Positions 1 to 6,034 of a stretch of 6,686 nt of DNA are shown piece after piece; within the stretch, counting starts at the first letter, position 1, and the number at the start of each line of letters is the position of its first letter. A program made the position numbers and the translations under genes. Source of the DNA: CAZVYN01 sp964631125 (GTDB lineage: Bacteria > Eisenbacteria > RBG-16-71-46 > CAIMUX01); assembly GCA_964631125.1 (NCBI GenBank), contig CAZVYN010000122.1, forward strand, positions 1 to 6,686. The letters run 5' to 3'. The notes under the pieces are model-generated. The model had not been told where the DNA came from, did not search any database, and saw nothing but the letters and a program-made list of their open reading frames with translations.

Positions 1-3
1 GCT

Positions 4-1452
4 TCACACCCATCCCCCACTCCGCACCTTCCGCGCCATCACCAAGTCCGCCGCATCCCCCTCCGAACTCTCCCCCACCAACGCCTTCCCCGGATTGCAC
101 ACTCCCTCGGGATCGAACACGCGCCGCACGGCGTCCATCTGCTCCAGATCGTCCGCGCTGAAGACCAACGGCAAGAGCGCGCGCTTCTCCAATCCGACCC
201 CGTGCTCTCCGGTCAAGGCGCCGCCGAACTCCACGCACATCGTGAGGATCTCCACCCCCGCCTGATGCACGCGATGCCGTTCGCCCTCGTCGTCGGGATC
301 GAAGAGCAAGAGCGGGTGGAGATTGCCGTCACCGGCGTGACAGACGTTGGCGACGCGCAGTCCCAGACGTTCGCAGATCGCGCCGATGCGCCGGATCGCC
401 TCGGGCACGCGCGAACGAGGAACGACGCCGTCGTGCGTGTAGTACGCCTTGGCGATCTTCCCCACTGCACCTAGCGCCTGCTTCCTTCCCTTCCAGAGTC
501 GCGCGCGGGTCGCCTCGTCGGCCGCGAGTTCGACGCGCACGGCCCCTCGCGCCAAGCAGAGCGACTCGATGCGAGCCGCGTCATCGATCACCGCTTGCGG
601 AGTCCCCTCGACTTCGATCAAGAGCACCGCCTCTGCCTCGCGCGGATAGCCGACGCGCAGATGCGCCTCCACGGCTTGGATGCCCGCTCGATCGATCAGC
701 TCGAGCGCCGCCGGAACGATTCCAGCGGCGATGATCGCGGTGACCGAATGGCACGCCGCGTCGAGCGAATCATAGACAGCGAGCAGCGTCCGCACCGCCG
801 GCGGCGCCGCGATCAATCGCACGGTGATCTCCGTCACGATGCCGAACGTCCCTTCGGAGCCGACAAACAAGCTGGTCAGATCGAGCCCCAAGCCCGAGCC
901 CGCGCGCGATCCGGTGCGCAGAAGCGTCCCGTCCGGCAACACCACTTCGAGCCCGAGCACGTGATTGCTCGTCACTCCGTAGCGGAGCGTGTGCGGCCCG
1001 CCCGAGTTCTCGGCCACATTGCCGCCGAGCGTGCACGCGCCTTGGCTGGAGGGATCGGGCGCGTAGCGCAAACCGTGCGCCGCGGCGGCTCGCCCGAGTT
1101 GCGCGTTGACCACGCCCGGTTGCACCACTGCCACGCGGTTCTCCGCGTCGAGCTCCAAGATGCGGTTCATGCGCGAGAAGCCGAGCATCACTCCGCCGTT
1201 CGCCACCGCGCCGCCGCTCAATCCGGTGCCGGCGCCTCTCGCGACGAACGGTACGCCATGTCGCGCACAGAGCCGCACGCACTCCTGCACTTCGGCCGTC
1301 GTCTCGGGCAAGACGACGATCTCGGGCAGCCCCCGTGCGAGCGTGTGACCGTCGCACTCGTAGACGAGACGCTCGGGCAGCGACGTGATGACGCGCTCCG
1401 GAGGAAAGTGACTCGCGAGCTCCGCGAGGAACGAGGGCTCGGCCGTCGACAT
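4..1452 (-). CDS. glcD: FAD-binding oxidase, glycolate oxidase subunit GlcD type
   Basis: Predicted flavoprotein of the GlcD/D-lactate dehydrogenase family, oxidising a 2-hydroxyacid (most likely glycolate to glyoxylate) with FAD. The 482-residue protein is full length for the family. The FAD-binding PCMH domain spans about residues 42-215, with ARGAGTGLSGG at 71-81, PDPSS at 132-136, GGNVAENSGG at 143-152 and GSEGTFGIVTE at 198-208. The C-terminal FAD-oxidase domain follows, with the HAGDGNLHP active-site motif at 372-380 and GEHGVG at 415-420. There are no CxxCxxC clusters, so it lacks a fused Fe-S domain; GlcE and GlcF partners are not in the window. The ATG start lies 15 bp after the aminotransferase stop and has no strong Shine-Dalgarno, so translation probably depends on coupling. 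Context (glyoxylate aminotransferase next door) favours glycolate. D-lactate or D-2-hydroxyglutarate cannot be excluded from sequence alone. Confidence 0.93.
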   Translation of the reverse strand: MSTAEPSFLAELASHFPPERVITSLPERLVYECDGHTLARGLPEIVVLPETTAEVQECVRLCARHGVPFVARGAGTGLSGGAVANGGVMLGFSRMNRILELDAENRVAVVQPGVVNAQLGRAAAAHGLRYAPDPSSQGACTLGGNVAENSGGPHTLRYGVTSNHVLGLEVVLPDGTLLRTGSRAGSGLGLDLTSLFVGSEGTFGIVTEITVRLIAAPPAVRTLLAVYDSLDAACHSVTAIIAAGIVPAALELIDRAGIQAVEAHLRVGYPREAEAVLLIEVEGTPQAVIDDAARIESLCLARGAVRVELAADEATRARLWKGRKQALGAVGKIAKAYYTHDGVVPRSRVPEAIRRIGAICERLGLRVANVCHAGDGNLHPLLLFDPDDEGERHRVHQAGVEILTMCVEFGGALTGEHGVGLEKRALLPLVFSADDLEQMDAVRRVFDPEGVCNPGKALVGESSEGDAADLVMARKVRSGGWV

Positions 1453-1467
1453 CGCGACCGCGGCCGT

Positions 1468-2652
1468 TCAGTTCGAGGCGGCGGCCAGGACCTGCTCGAC
1501 GGCGCGCACGGCGTCATCCGGTCCACCGCTGCTCGATCCACGATGCCCCTCGTCGCGCAGCACTTCGGCGAACGCCTGCACGAAGCGCACAAGCTTCGCG
1601 GGTTCGCTCGATCCGCCCATCAAGCCGACGCGCCAGACCTGCCCGCGCCACGGCCCGAGTCCCGCACCGATCTCGATGTCGTGCGCTTCACGCAGCGCGA
1701 TCCGCACCCTCGCCTCGTCGACCCCGTCCGGCACACGCACCGCATGCAGCGTCGGCAACTGATGTTCGACCACACTCGCGAGAGAGAGTCCCAACAGATC
1801 GAACGCGGCCACGAGTGCGCGATGGTGCAGCCGGTGTCGGGCCCACCGCGCCTCCAGCCCTTCTGCGAGGACGAGATCGAGCGCCGTCTCCAGCGCATAG
1901 AACAGCGACGCCGGCGCCGTGTGGTGGTAGACCCGCTCGCCGCTCCAGTACTTCGCGAGCAGCGCCAGATCGAGGTAGAACGTGGTCGGCTTGGAGCGAG
2001 CGAGGATCGCTTCGCGCGCGCCCGCGCTGAGCGTGATCGGGGCGAGTCCCGGCGGCGCGCCGACACACTTCTGCGTGCACGAGTAGGCCGCATCGATCCC
2101 GAGCGCATCCACGCGCAAGGGCAGCCCGCAGAATGACGTGACCGCGTCGACCACCATGAGCGCACCGACATCGTGCGCGGCGGTGATCGCCTCGGTCAGC
2201 GGCTGCTCGATCCCGGTAGAGGTCTCCGCCTGCACGAGAGCGACGACGCGGGGCCGCGTTTCCCGGATCTCCGCGACCAATCGGTCGACCGACACGATCT
2301 CGCCCCAATTCGCCTCGACCACGCGCACGTCCGCTCCCACCCGCGCCGCGATCTCGGCCAGGCGCGCGCCGAAGTAGCCGGCCACGCCGACAACCGCGCG
2401 ATCACCCGGCGCGAGCAGATTGGCGAGGCACGCTTCCATGCCCGACGTGCCGGTACCAGGAAGCGCCCACGTCCACTCGTTGCTCGTCCCGAAGGCGACG
2501 CGCAGCTTCGCCTGCACGCGGTCCATCAACGCGAGATAGCCGGGATCGAGATGTCCGACGACCGGATGCCGCATCGCTTCCAACACACTCGACGGAACAT
2601 CGCTCGGCCCGGGGCCGAGGAGCAGACGCGGACGCGGCAGGGACGTGATCAC
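1468..2652 (-). CDS. Class V PLP aminotransferase (alanine/serine--glyoxylate type)
   Basis: Predicted pyridoxal-phosphate enzyme transferring an amino group from alanine or serine to glyoxylate, giving glycine. From the GTG at 2652 the protein is 394 residues, the usual length. Visible landmarks: LLGPGPSDV near 11-19 (typical family N-terminus), the phosphate-binding loop GTGTSGMEA at 66-74, D169 in VVDAVTSF (pyridine-nitrogen partner), and the Schiff-base lysine K195 in SCTQKCVGAPPG. The frame is open further upstream to 3048, but that part lies over the YbjN gene and shows no family similarity. The GTG overlaps the YbjN stop as GTGA, a 4-bp coupling arrangement, and places the start just before the conserved N-terminal motif. 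The GlcD gene follows after 15 bp, so substrate maker and consumer are co-transcribed. Relatives include ureidoglycine-glyoxylate aminotransferase (PucG); the amino donor cannot be fixed from sequence. Confidence 0.93.
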   Translation of the reverse strand: MITSLPRPRLLLGPGPSDVPSSVLEAMRHPVVGHLDPGYLALMDRVQAKLRVAFGTSNEWTWALPGTGTSGMEACLANLLAPGDRAVVGVAGYFGARLAEIAARVGADVRVVEANWGEIVSVDRLVAEIRETRPRVVALVQAETSTGIEQPLTEAITAAHDVGALMVVDAVTSFCGLPLRVDALGIDAAYSCTQKCVGAPPGLAPITLSAGAREAILARSKPTTFYLDLALLAKYWSGERVYHHTAPASLFYALETALDLVLAEGLEARWARHRLHHRALVAAFDLLGLSLASVVEHQLPTLHAVRVPDGVDEARVRIALREAHDIEIGAGLGPWRGQVWRVGLMGGSSEPAKLVRFVQAFAEVLRDEGHRGSSSGGPDDAVRAVEQVLAAASN

Positions 2653-3179
2653 GCCGTCGTGTGCGGCGGGCCGCCTTGGGGGCCGCCTTGGGGGCCGCCT
2701 TGATGACCGGGCGCGCCGTGAACATGCATCGCCTTCACCCGGCGCAGCGCCTCGGCCGGATCGATGGCGCCGTAGATCAGCTCCATGAAGATCGGCAAGT
2801 GCTGGTCCATCGCCCAGACCGGCGAGAGCACCATGATCTCCGCGTGGTGCGCCGAGACCTTGCGATCGGTCAGGAGCGTGGTCGCCGTGCAGCGCAATTC
2901 GCCCTTGTCCAGATCGATGGTGAAACGGACGTAGGCCAGCTCCGCGTTGCAGCGCGTGATGAATTCCATCATCGCCGCGCGCCGCTCGGGCGGGACCATG
3001 ACCGGACAGATCGACCACGTCGTGAGGCTCTCTTCGTTCGCTCCCCACCTCGCCACGGCCGCGATCGTGCCGTTCTTCGCCGCAAACGAAAGTCGCAGCG
3101 CACTGTTGTCGGGAAACGCCTGGAAGCCGAACCCCTTGGAATGGAGGAAGTCGGCCAAACTGCTCAAAACGCTGCTCAT
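2649..3179 (-). CDS. YbjN-family protein with a QGGP-repeat tail
   Basis: A 176-residue protein resembling the YbjN domain family (also called type III secretion chaperone-like), whose biochemical role is not established. The domain runs from about residue 5 to 150. It has an N-terminal helix (SSLADFLHSKGFGFQ), a beta sheet, a helix around CNAELAYVRFTIDL (77-90), a strand with KGELRCTATTLL (92-103), and the closing helix LPIFMELIYGAIDPAEAL (128-145) typical of the family. Residues 159-171 are three QGGP units followed by a polar end. There is no signal peptide or membrane segment. The ATG is preceded by GGAGA 4 nt upstream (minus-strand reading of 3184-3188). The stop overlaps the aminotransferase GTG, so the two are translationally coupled. 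A role as an accessory or chaperone for the two enzymes downstream is only a guess from position. Confidence 0.85.
   Translation of the reverse strand: MSSVLSSLADFLHSKGFGFQAFPDNSALRLSFAAKNGTIAAVARWGANEESLTTWSICPVMVPPERRAAMMEFITRCNAELAYVRFTIDLDKGELRCTATTLLTDRKVSAHHAEIMVLSPVWAMDQHLPIFMELIYGAIDPAEALRRVKAMHVHGAPGHQGGPQGGPQGGPPHTTA
2666..2701 (-). repeat. Three tandem 12-bp units encoding QGGP
   Basis: Read on the plus strand, units gcgggccgcctt (2666-2677), gggggccgcctt (2678-2689) and gggggccgcctt (2690-2701) sit head to tail. The last two are identical and the first differs at one base. In the YbjN gene they encode QGGP three times near the C-terminus. A 12-bp unit keeps the reading frame whatever the copy number, so length variation between strains would change only the tail. 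Confidence 0.9.
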
Positions 3180-3209
3180 GGGATCTCCGGAAGTGGCGGT
3201 GTTTGCGTT

Positions 3210-3236
3210 GGGTTCGAGAGCCTAGGCCTCGACCCC
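3210..3236. repeat. Imperfect inverted repeat between thioesterase and ybjN
   Basis: Arms gggttcgag (3210-3218) and ctcgacccc (3228-3236) pair at 8 of 9 positions around a 9-nt loop containing the small palindrome gcctaggc. It lies in the 79-bp gap between the thioesterase stop and the YbjN start. No T-run follows on either strand, so it may be an mRNA stem separating two parts of the transcript rather than a true terminator. No clear promoter for ybjN was found in this gap. Confidence 0.35.
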
Positions 3237-3258
3237 GCTCGACGACAAGTCGCGGCGG

Positions 3259-3765
3259 CTACCAGCGATGAAACGCCGGATGTCCTTCCTTCACCGCGAC
3301 GAAGACTCCGCGACAGGTGGCGGTCGGCTTGACGATCTCGGCGCCATCGGCGGCCTGTGTGACCGCCTCGAGCACCGCGTCGATCGTGGCGCGGTCGTCG
3401 GTCGAATCGGCCACGGTCGCGCGCAATCGGATCAACGCGGACGACGGGGTCGGTCGGAGCAGCTTCACATGGAACTCGGCTGTCACGGTGCAAGGCGGAG
3501 TCTCGGCGCCGGCGCGTCGCATCAGATGCCAGGCGGCGGTCCAGTTGCTGTGACAATCGAGGAGCGCGCCCAGGATTCCGCCGTTGAGCATCCCTGGGAA
3601 CGCTTCGTGGTGCGGTTCGGCGCGCCACTCGGCAACGACCGACTCACCGAGGACCGGATCGCCGAGCACGAAACTCCGGATGCGCAGACCCTTCGCGTTC
3701 GCCGGACCGCAGCCGAAGCAGGCGTTGCTCGGCGCGTAGGTCTCCTGCAGAGACTTTCGGGTCAT
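3259..3765 (-). CDS. PaaI-like hotdog-fold thioesterase
   Basis: A 168-residue protein of the hotdog superfamily, PaaI/4HBT-like, predicted to hydrolyse an acyl-CoA or related thioester in the cytoplasm; substrate unknown. N-terminal ACFGCGPANAKGLRI (15-29) is the cysteine-containing signature of one PaaI-like subgroup. The hotdog helix region carries HHEAFPGMLNGGILGALLD (52-70), followed by CHSNW, and the second conserved strand is TAEFHVKLLRPTP (95-107). The usual HGG of many relatives is NGG here (61-63), with D70 in the position of the helix acidic residue. The ATG lies 10 bp after the ferredoxin stop, with no clear Shine-Dalgarno in the gap, so it is probably translated by coupling in the same operon. 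Neither neighbour identifies its acyl substrate. Confidence 0.85.
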   Translation of the reverse strand: MTRKSLQETYAPSNACFGCGPANAKGLRIRSFVLGDPVLGESVVAEWRAEPHHEAFPGMLNGGILGALLDCHSNWTAAWHLMRRAGAETPPCTVTAEFHVKLLRPTPSSALIRLRATVADSTDDRATIDAVLEAVTQAADGAEIVKPTATCRGVFVAVKEGHPAFHRW

Positions 3766-3775
3766 GCGCGCGGTT

Positions 3776-4081
3776 CTAGAATCCGAGCGCCTTCTTGCGC
3801 TCTTCGGCGCCCGGATACGGATCGCCCTGCTTGCTGATCACCGGCAGGCCCGGCGACTTCTCGGCGTTGATCGCGACCCACTTCTTCTGGTCCTCGGGGA
3901 CCGACGACTCGTCGTAGATCGCCTTGACCGGACAGGCCGGCTCGCAGGCCCCGCAGTCGATGCACTCGTTCGGATCGATGTAGAGCATCTCGTCGTCGCC
4001 ATGGAAGCAGTCGACAGGGCAGACGGTGACGCAGTCCGTGAAACGGCAACGCTGGCAGTTGTCGGTGACGACGTAGGACAT
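3776..4081 (-). CDS. fdxA: 7Fe ferredoxin, FdxA type ([3Fe-4S] plus [4Fe-4S])
   Basis: A 101-residue soluble electron carrier of the FdxA/Azotobacter ferredoxin I class. The N-terminal pattern C9-x2-C12-x4-C17-x3-C21-P and the second motif C40-x2-C43-x2-C46-x3-C50-P match this class one-for-one with a shift of one residue. By homology, C9, C17 and C50 bind the [3Fe-4S] cluster and C21, C40, C43 and C46 bind the [4Fe-4S] cluster; C12 and C25 are extra cysteines also seen in the family. The C-terminal extension (about 55-101, VPEDQKKWVAINAE and onward) is typical, and the length is slightly short of the usual 106-112. The ATG has AGAGGAG 10 nt upstream (4092-4098). The gene follows the Fe-S carrier nfu and precedes the thioesterase by 10 bp. 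The redox partner is unknown. Confidence 0.95.
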   Translation of the reverse strand: MSYVVTDNCQRCRFTDCVTVCPVDCFHGDDEMLYIDPNECIDCGACEPACPVKAIYDESSVPEDQKKWVAINAEKSPGLPVISKQGDPYPGAEERKKALGF

Positions 4082-4091
4082 CGATCGAGAT

Positions 4092-4098
4092 CTCCTCT
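4092..4098 (-). promoter_or_regulatory. Ribosome binding site of the ferredoxin gene
   Basis: On the minus strand AGAGGAG is followed by 10 nt and the ATG at 4081. This is one of the clearer Shine-Dalgarno sequences in the block, and it suggests independent ribosome loading at the ferredoxin. Confidence 0.7.
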
Positions 4099-4109
4099 GG
4101 TGGGTCGGT

Positions 4110-4125
4110 CCGGGTCCAAACCCGG
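4110..4125. repeat. Small perfect hairpin in the ferredoxin leader
   Basis: ccgggt (4110-4115) and acccgg (4120-4125) are perfectly complementary around the loop ccaa. The stem lies between the possible -10 box at 4129-4134 and the ferredoxin ribosome binding site, so it would form in the 5' leader. There is no T-run after it on the minus strand, so it does not look like an intrinsic terminator for nfu. Confidence 0.4.
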
Positions 4126-4128
4126 CGG

Positions 4129-4134
4129 AGTATA
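4129..4134 (-). promoter_or_regulatory. Possible -10 box upstream of the ferredoxin
   Basis: The minus strand reads TATACT, 5 of 6 matches to the housekeeping -10 consensus, about 48 bp before the ferredoxin ATG and in otherwise GC-rich sequence. No convincing -35 hexamer lies 16-18 bp upstream (the sequence there is close to TCGGGC). It is therefore a candidate only. If real, the ferredoxin-thioesterase pair could be transcribed independently of nfu. Confidence 0.3.
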
Positions 4135-4168
4135 GGGAAGGAGCTTCCGAGGCCCGAGGGGAGATTCG

Positions 4169-4765
4169 CTAGTGGGCGCCCTGGAAGTACGGATTCCGCC
4201 CCGCGGCGTGATCGGTCACATCGAGGATGTCGCCTACTTCCGGCAGGAACTCGCGCAAGACCCGCTCGACGCCGGAACGCAAGGTGACGCTGGCCATGCC
4301 GCAGCCCTGGCAGCCCCCCCCCATTTCGATGAAGAGGACGTTTTCCTTCACGTCGATCAGTCGCACCTGCCCCCCGTGGCTCGCGACTCCCGGATTGATC
4401 TGCGTCTCCAGCACCTGCTCGGTCACCTTGCGGAGCTCTTCGGGCGACGGCACGTTCTCGAAGACCTCCGCCGCGACGGGCGGCGTCTCGGTCAGGAGGA
4501 TCGCGCGGATCGACGCGCCGACCTGCTTGCCGATCGTCCGCCAGTCTTCCCATTCGCCGGCGTAGACCGTCACGACGTCATGGGAGAGGAGCACCGCCTC
4601 GACCCCCGGAATCTCCAAGATCTTCTCCGCCAAGGGGGAGCCTTCCGCCCGCAGCTTCGATCCGAAGTAGTAGGAGCGCCCGGGCAGGACGGGGCGATCG
4701 ATGGTGAAGGTGCAGCGGGTGCCGTCGGTCGACGGCGACGCGGAAATCTTGATCTCGGGCTCCAT
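4169..4765 (-). CDS. Nfu-type Fe-S cluster carrier (Nfu_N plus NifU C-terminal domain)
   Basis: A 198-residue scaffold/carrier that by homology holds a [4Fe-4S] cluster between two monomers and passes it to apo-proteins in the cytoplasm. An Nfu_N-like domain covers about residues 25-90 (SYYFGSKLRAEG at 31-42, then IPGVEAVLLSHDVVTVY). The NifU C-terminal domain covers about 110-185 and contains HGGQVRLIDV and the cluster-binding CQGC (C152, C155) in MGGGCQGCGMA. The frame is open up to an ATG at 4846, but the ATG at 4765 is chosen because GGAGG lies 5 nt before it and the protein then starts just ahead of the conserved domain. The preceding 27 codons look like non-coding leader. The ferredoxin follows 87 bp downstream and is a plausible client. 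Confidence 0.93.
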   Translation of the reverse strand: MEPEIKISASPSTDGTRCTFTIDRPVLPGRSYYFGSKLRAEGSPLAEKILEIPGVEAVLLSHDVVTVYAGEWEDWRTIGKQVGASIRAILLTETPPVAAEVFENVPSPEELRKVTEQVLETQINPGVASHGGQVRLIDVKENVLFIEMGGGCQGCGMASVTLRSGVERVLREFLPEVGDILDVTDHAAGRNPYFQGAH

Positions 4766-4770
4766 GGGAT

Positions 4771-4775
4771 CCTCC
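4771..4775 (-). promoter_or_regulatory. Ribosome binding site that fixes the nfu start
   Basis: The minus strand reads GGAGG, then 5 nt, then the ATG at 4765. The upstream in-frame ATG at 4846 has no comparable signal, so this site decides in favour of the 198-residue product. Confidence 0.75.
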
Positions 4776-4854
4776 GGGGCGTGGGACGAGGGGCGAGCGC
4801 GATTCTGCCACATCCACGCGCGGAGAGCGAAAGCAGGCTGGGACACGTCGGGGA

Positions 4855-5322
4855 CTAGATGTCCGCCTTCGCCCGCTCGATTCGGCGGATCACGTTGCGC
4901 GCGACCCCGATGGGGAGCCGCACGCGCACCCGCTCGTTCGGGGACTCGACTCGGATTTCGACGTTCGGACCCCGCTTCTGGATCGAGACGTCCTCGTCGC
5001 GCGACTCGATCCGGACGATCTCGAAGTCGGGCCGGGCGGCCAGGTCATCGAGCAATTCCAGCAGGCCCGGGCCCCACTCGTCGAACTCCGCGCTGACATC
5101 CTCGAACACTGCGTCCGGGATGGCGGCGGCGCCAATCTGGACGAACAGGGTCGGAACGCGGATCGAGACGCGATGGTGGTTCGGCGACTGGACCTGGACC
5201 AGGATCGTCCCGGTCTCGATGGCGGCGCTGAGCGCGCCGGCCACCGAGAGCGTGAGAACGAGCCCGACGACGATGGGGACCCAGGTCGCGCGCGCTTGGT
5301 CGGGGAGAGACGAAGGCGTCAA
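4855..5322 (-). CDS. Membrane-anchored or secreted beta-domain protein, paralogue of the upstream gene
   Basis: A 155-residue protein of unknown function. Residues 14-35 are one hydrophobic segment (VPIVVGLVLTLSVAGALSAA), either an N-terminal anchor or a signal peptide with possible cleavage near A33/A34. The rest resembles the beta-rich domain found C-terminal to SHOCT-like segments in YvlB-type proteins. One full copy covers 40-118: a strand LVQVQSPNHHRVSIRVP, a variable acidic middle, then FEIVRIESRDEDVSIQKRG. It is followed by the first half of a second copy, VEIRVESPNERVRVRLPIG (121-139), ending at residue 155. The gene upstream carries the same modules in the same order. The start is TTG, supported by GAGGTG about 5-6 nt upstream. 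It begins 15 bp after the upstream stop, so the two are surely co-transcribed. Confidence 0.8.
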   Translation of the reverse strand: MTPSSLPDQARATWVPIVVGLVLTLSVAGALSAAIETGTILVQVQSPNHHRVSIRVPTLFVQIGAAAIPDAVFEDVSAEFDEWGPGLLELLDDLAARPDFEIVRIESRDEDVSIQKRGPNVEIRVESPNERVRVRLPIGVARNVIRRIERAKADI

Positions 5323-5326
5323 GATT

Positions 5327-5332
5327 CACCTC
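5327..5332 (-). promoter_or_regulatory. Ribosome binding site for the TTG start at 5322
   Basis: The minus strand reads GAGGTG, 4 nt before the TTG (6 nt from GAGG). No in-frame ATG or GTG was found before the hydrophobic segment, so this site supports the TTG start and an intact N-terminal membrane or signal sequence. Confidence 0.6.
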
Positions 5333-5337
5333 GCCCG

Positions 5338-5931
5338 CTAGCGCGGGGCGTGGGTGGTATCGACCCAGATGCGAACCGTTTCGTCATCGGAATCGACGGA
5401 GACGAGTTCGCCGGGACCGTGAGCGATGAGCGCGTCGCAAGCCGCTTCGAGGTTCAGCTCCTCGCCCTTGCCGGCCAGGAGGGCGTCGACCACGGGGATC
5501 GGCAGCTTGATGTTGACCTTCTCCGTCGGCTCGTCGACCCGAACCATCATGTAGTTGCCTTCGCGGGCGACCTCGACGTCTTCTCCCTTCGACTCGACCG
5601 TGACGAACTTGCCCTCGGGCGCCTCGCGCGCGACCGCCCACATCTCGCGCAGATCGGCGATGTCGACATCTTTGTCATTGAGGCGGAAGTGGCGATTCGA
5701 GCCGTCGTCGTCCATCAGGAGAAGCATCTTTGCGGCCAGGGCGAGCGGGAAGTTGATGCGCACCGTCTCGCCATCGCCGTCCGCAGAGTCCTTCTCATCG
5801 ACCGCCACATGGATCCAGAGCTTCTCGGCTTCGTCGTCCGCGAGAACTTGGGTCGGACCACCCAACGTCGCGGCCATCATCAGGGTCAAAGATGTGGCCG
5901 TGACCGACCAGAACCGGTGGATCTGCTGCAT
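5338..5931 (-). CDS. Secreted protein with two tandem YvlB-like beta domains
   Basis: A 197-residue protein of unknown function. It begins with a signal peptide: positive R6, a hydrophobic stretch about 8-24 and a likely cleavage after A31 (TQVLA|DDEAEK), placing the mature protein outside the inner membrane. Two similar modules follow. Module 1 (about 38-125) holds LWIHVAV, ETVRINFPLALA and KFVTVESKGEDVEVAREG. Module 2 (about 128-190) holds MMVRVDEPTEKVNIKLPIP and GELVSVDSDDETVRIWVD. The pattern (strand, V-x-[IV]-x-[LFV]-P strand, acidic helix, closing hairpin) resembles the domain next to SHOCT-like segments in YvlB-type proteins. The open frame runs back to 6474, across the divergent bacilliredoxin gene. 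The ATG at 5931 is preferred because GAGGAGG lies 6 nt upstream and a signal peptide follows. It heads the minus-strand block. Confidence 0.85.
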   Translation of the reverse strand: MQQIHRFWSVTATSLTLMMAATLGGPTQVLADDEAEKLWIHVAVDEKDSADGDGETVRINFPLALAAKMLLLMDDDGSNRHFRLNDKDVDIADLREMWAVAREAPEGKFVTVESKGEDVEVAREGNYMMVRVDEPTEKVNIKLPIPVVDALLAGKGEELNLEAACDALIAHGPGELVSVDSDDETVRIWVDTTHAPR

Positions 5932-5937
5932 GATCTG

Positions 5938-5944
5938 CCTCCTC
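5938..5944 (-). promoter_or_regulatory. Strong ribosome binding site of the two-module secreted protein
   Basis: The minus strand reads GAGGAGG, then 6 nt, then the ATG at 5931. It settles the start against the long in-frame extension reaching 6474. Confidence 0.8.
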
Positions 5945-5995
5945 GGCGAGTACTTCCGTCCGGAACGAGCCGGGTCTCCCAATCGCTGATGGCGC

Positions 5996-6022
5996 AGTAC
6001 GAGGGTGCCCCCCCAGGGTTCC
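5996..6022 (-). promoter_or_regulatory. Candidate ECF-sigma-like promoter for the secreted protein genes
   Basis: On the minus strand GGAACC (6022-6017) is separated by 15 bp from CGTACT (6001-5996). A GGAAC -35 with a CGT-type -10 at this spacing is the general form recognised by many extracytoplasmic-function sigma factors. Transcription would start near 5990, leaving a leader of about 58 nt before the ATG. No good housekeeping promoter was seen in the same stretch. It is based on motif resemblance alone. Confidence 0.35.
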
Positions 6023-6034
6023 CCGTAAAAAGGC

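Noticed and set aside
595..2136. A 513-codon open frame on the plus strand
   Set aside because: It lies antisense to glcD and the aminotransferase, both with clear family motifs. The translation is Arg-, His- and Asp-rich with no recognisable domain, as expected for a GC-rich shadow frame.
2653..3048. An aminotransferase extended upstream to 3048, 526 residues
   Set aside because: The extra 132 codons overlap the YbjN gene in another frame and do not resemble the family. The GTG at 2652 gives the normal length.
4766..4854. A promoter for nfu in the 89-bp gap
   Set aside because: A GGCAGAAT-like stretch was considered for sigma-54 or a -10 box, but it lacks the TTGC element and any matching -35.
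5954..5965. Short inverted repeat ttccg-tc-cggaa in the leader of the secreted protein gene
   Set aside because: Five-base arms are expected by chance in GC-rich sequence, and nothing ties it to a known regulator.
6008..6014. Run of seven C in the divergent region as a phase-variable tract
   Set aside because: It falls between the -35 and -10 of the candidate minus-strand promoter, where length change could matter. But a run of seven is modest in this composition and there is no evidence of variation.
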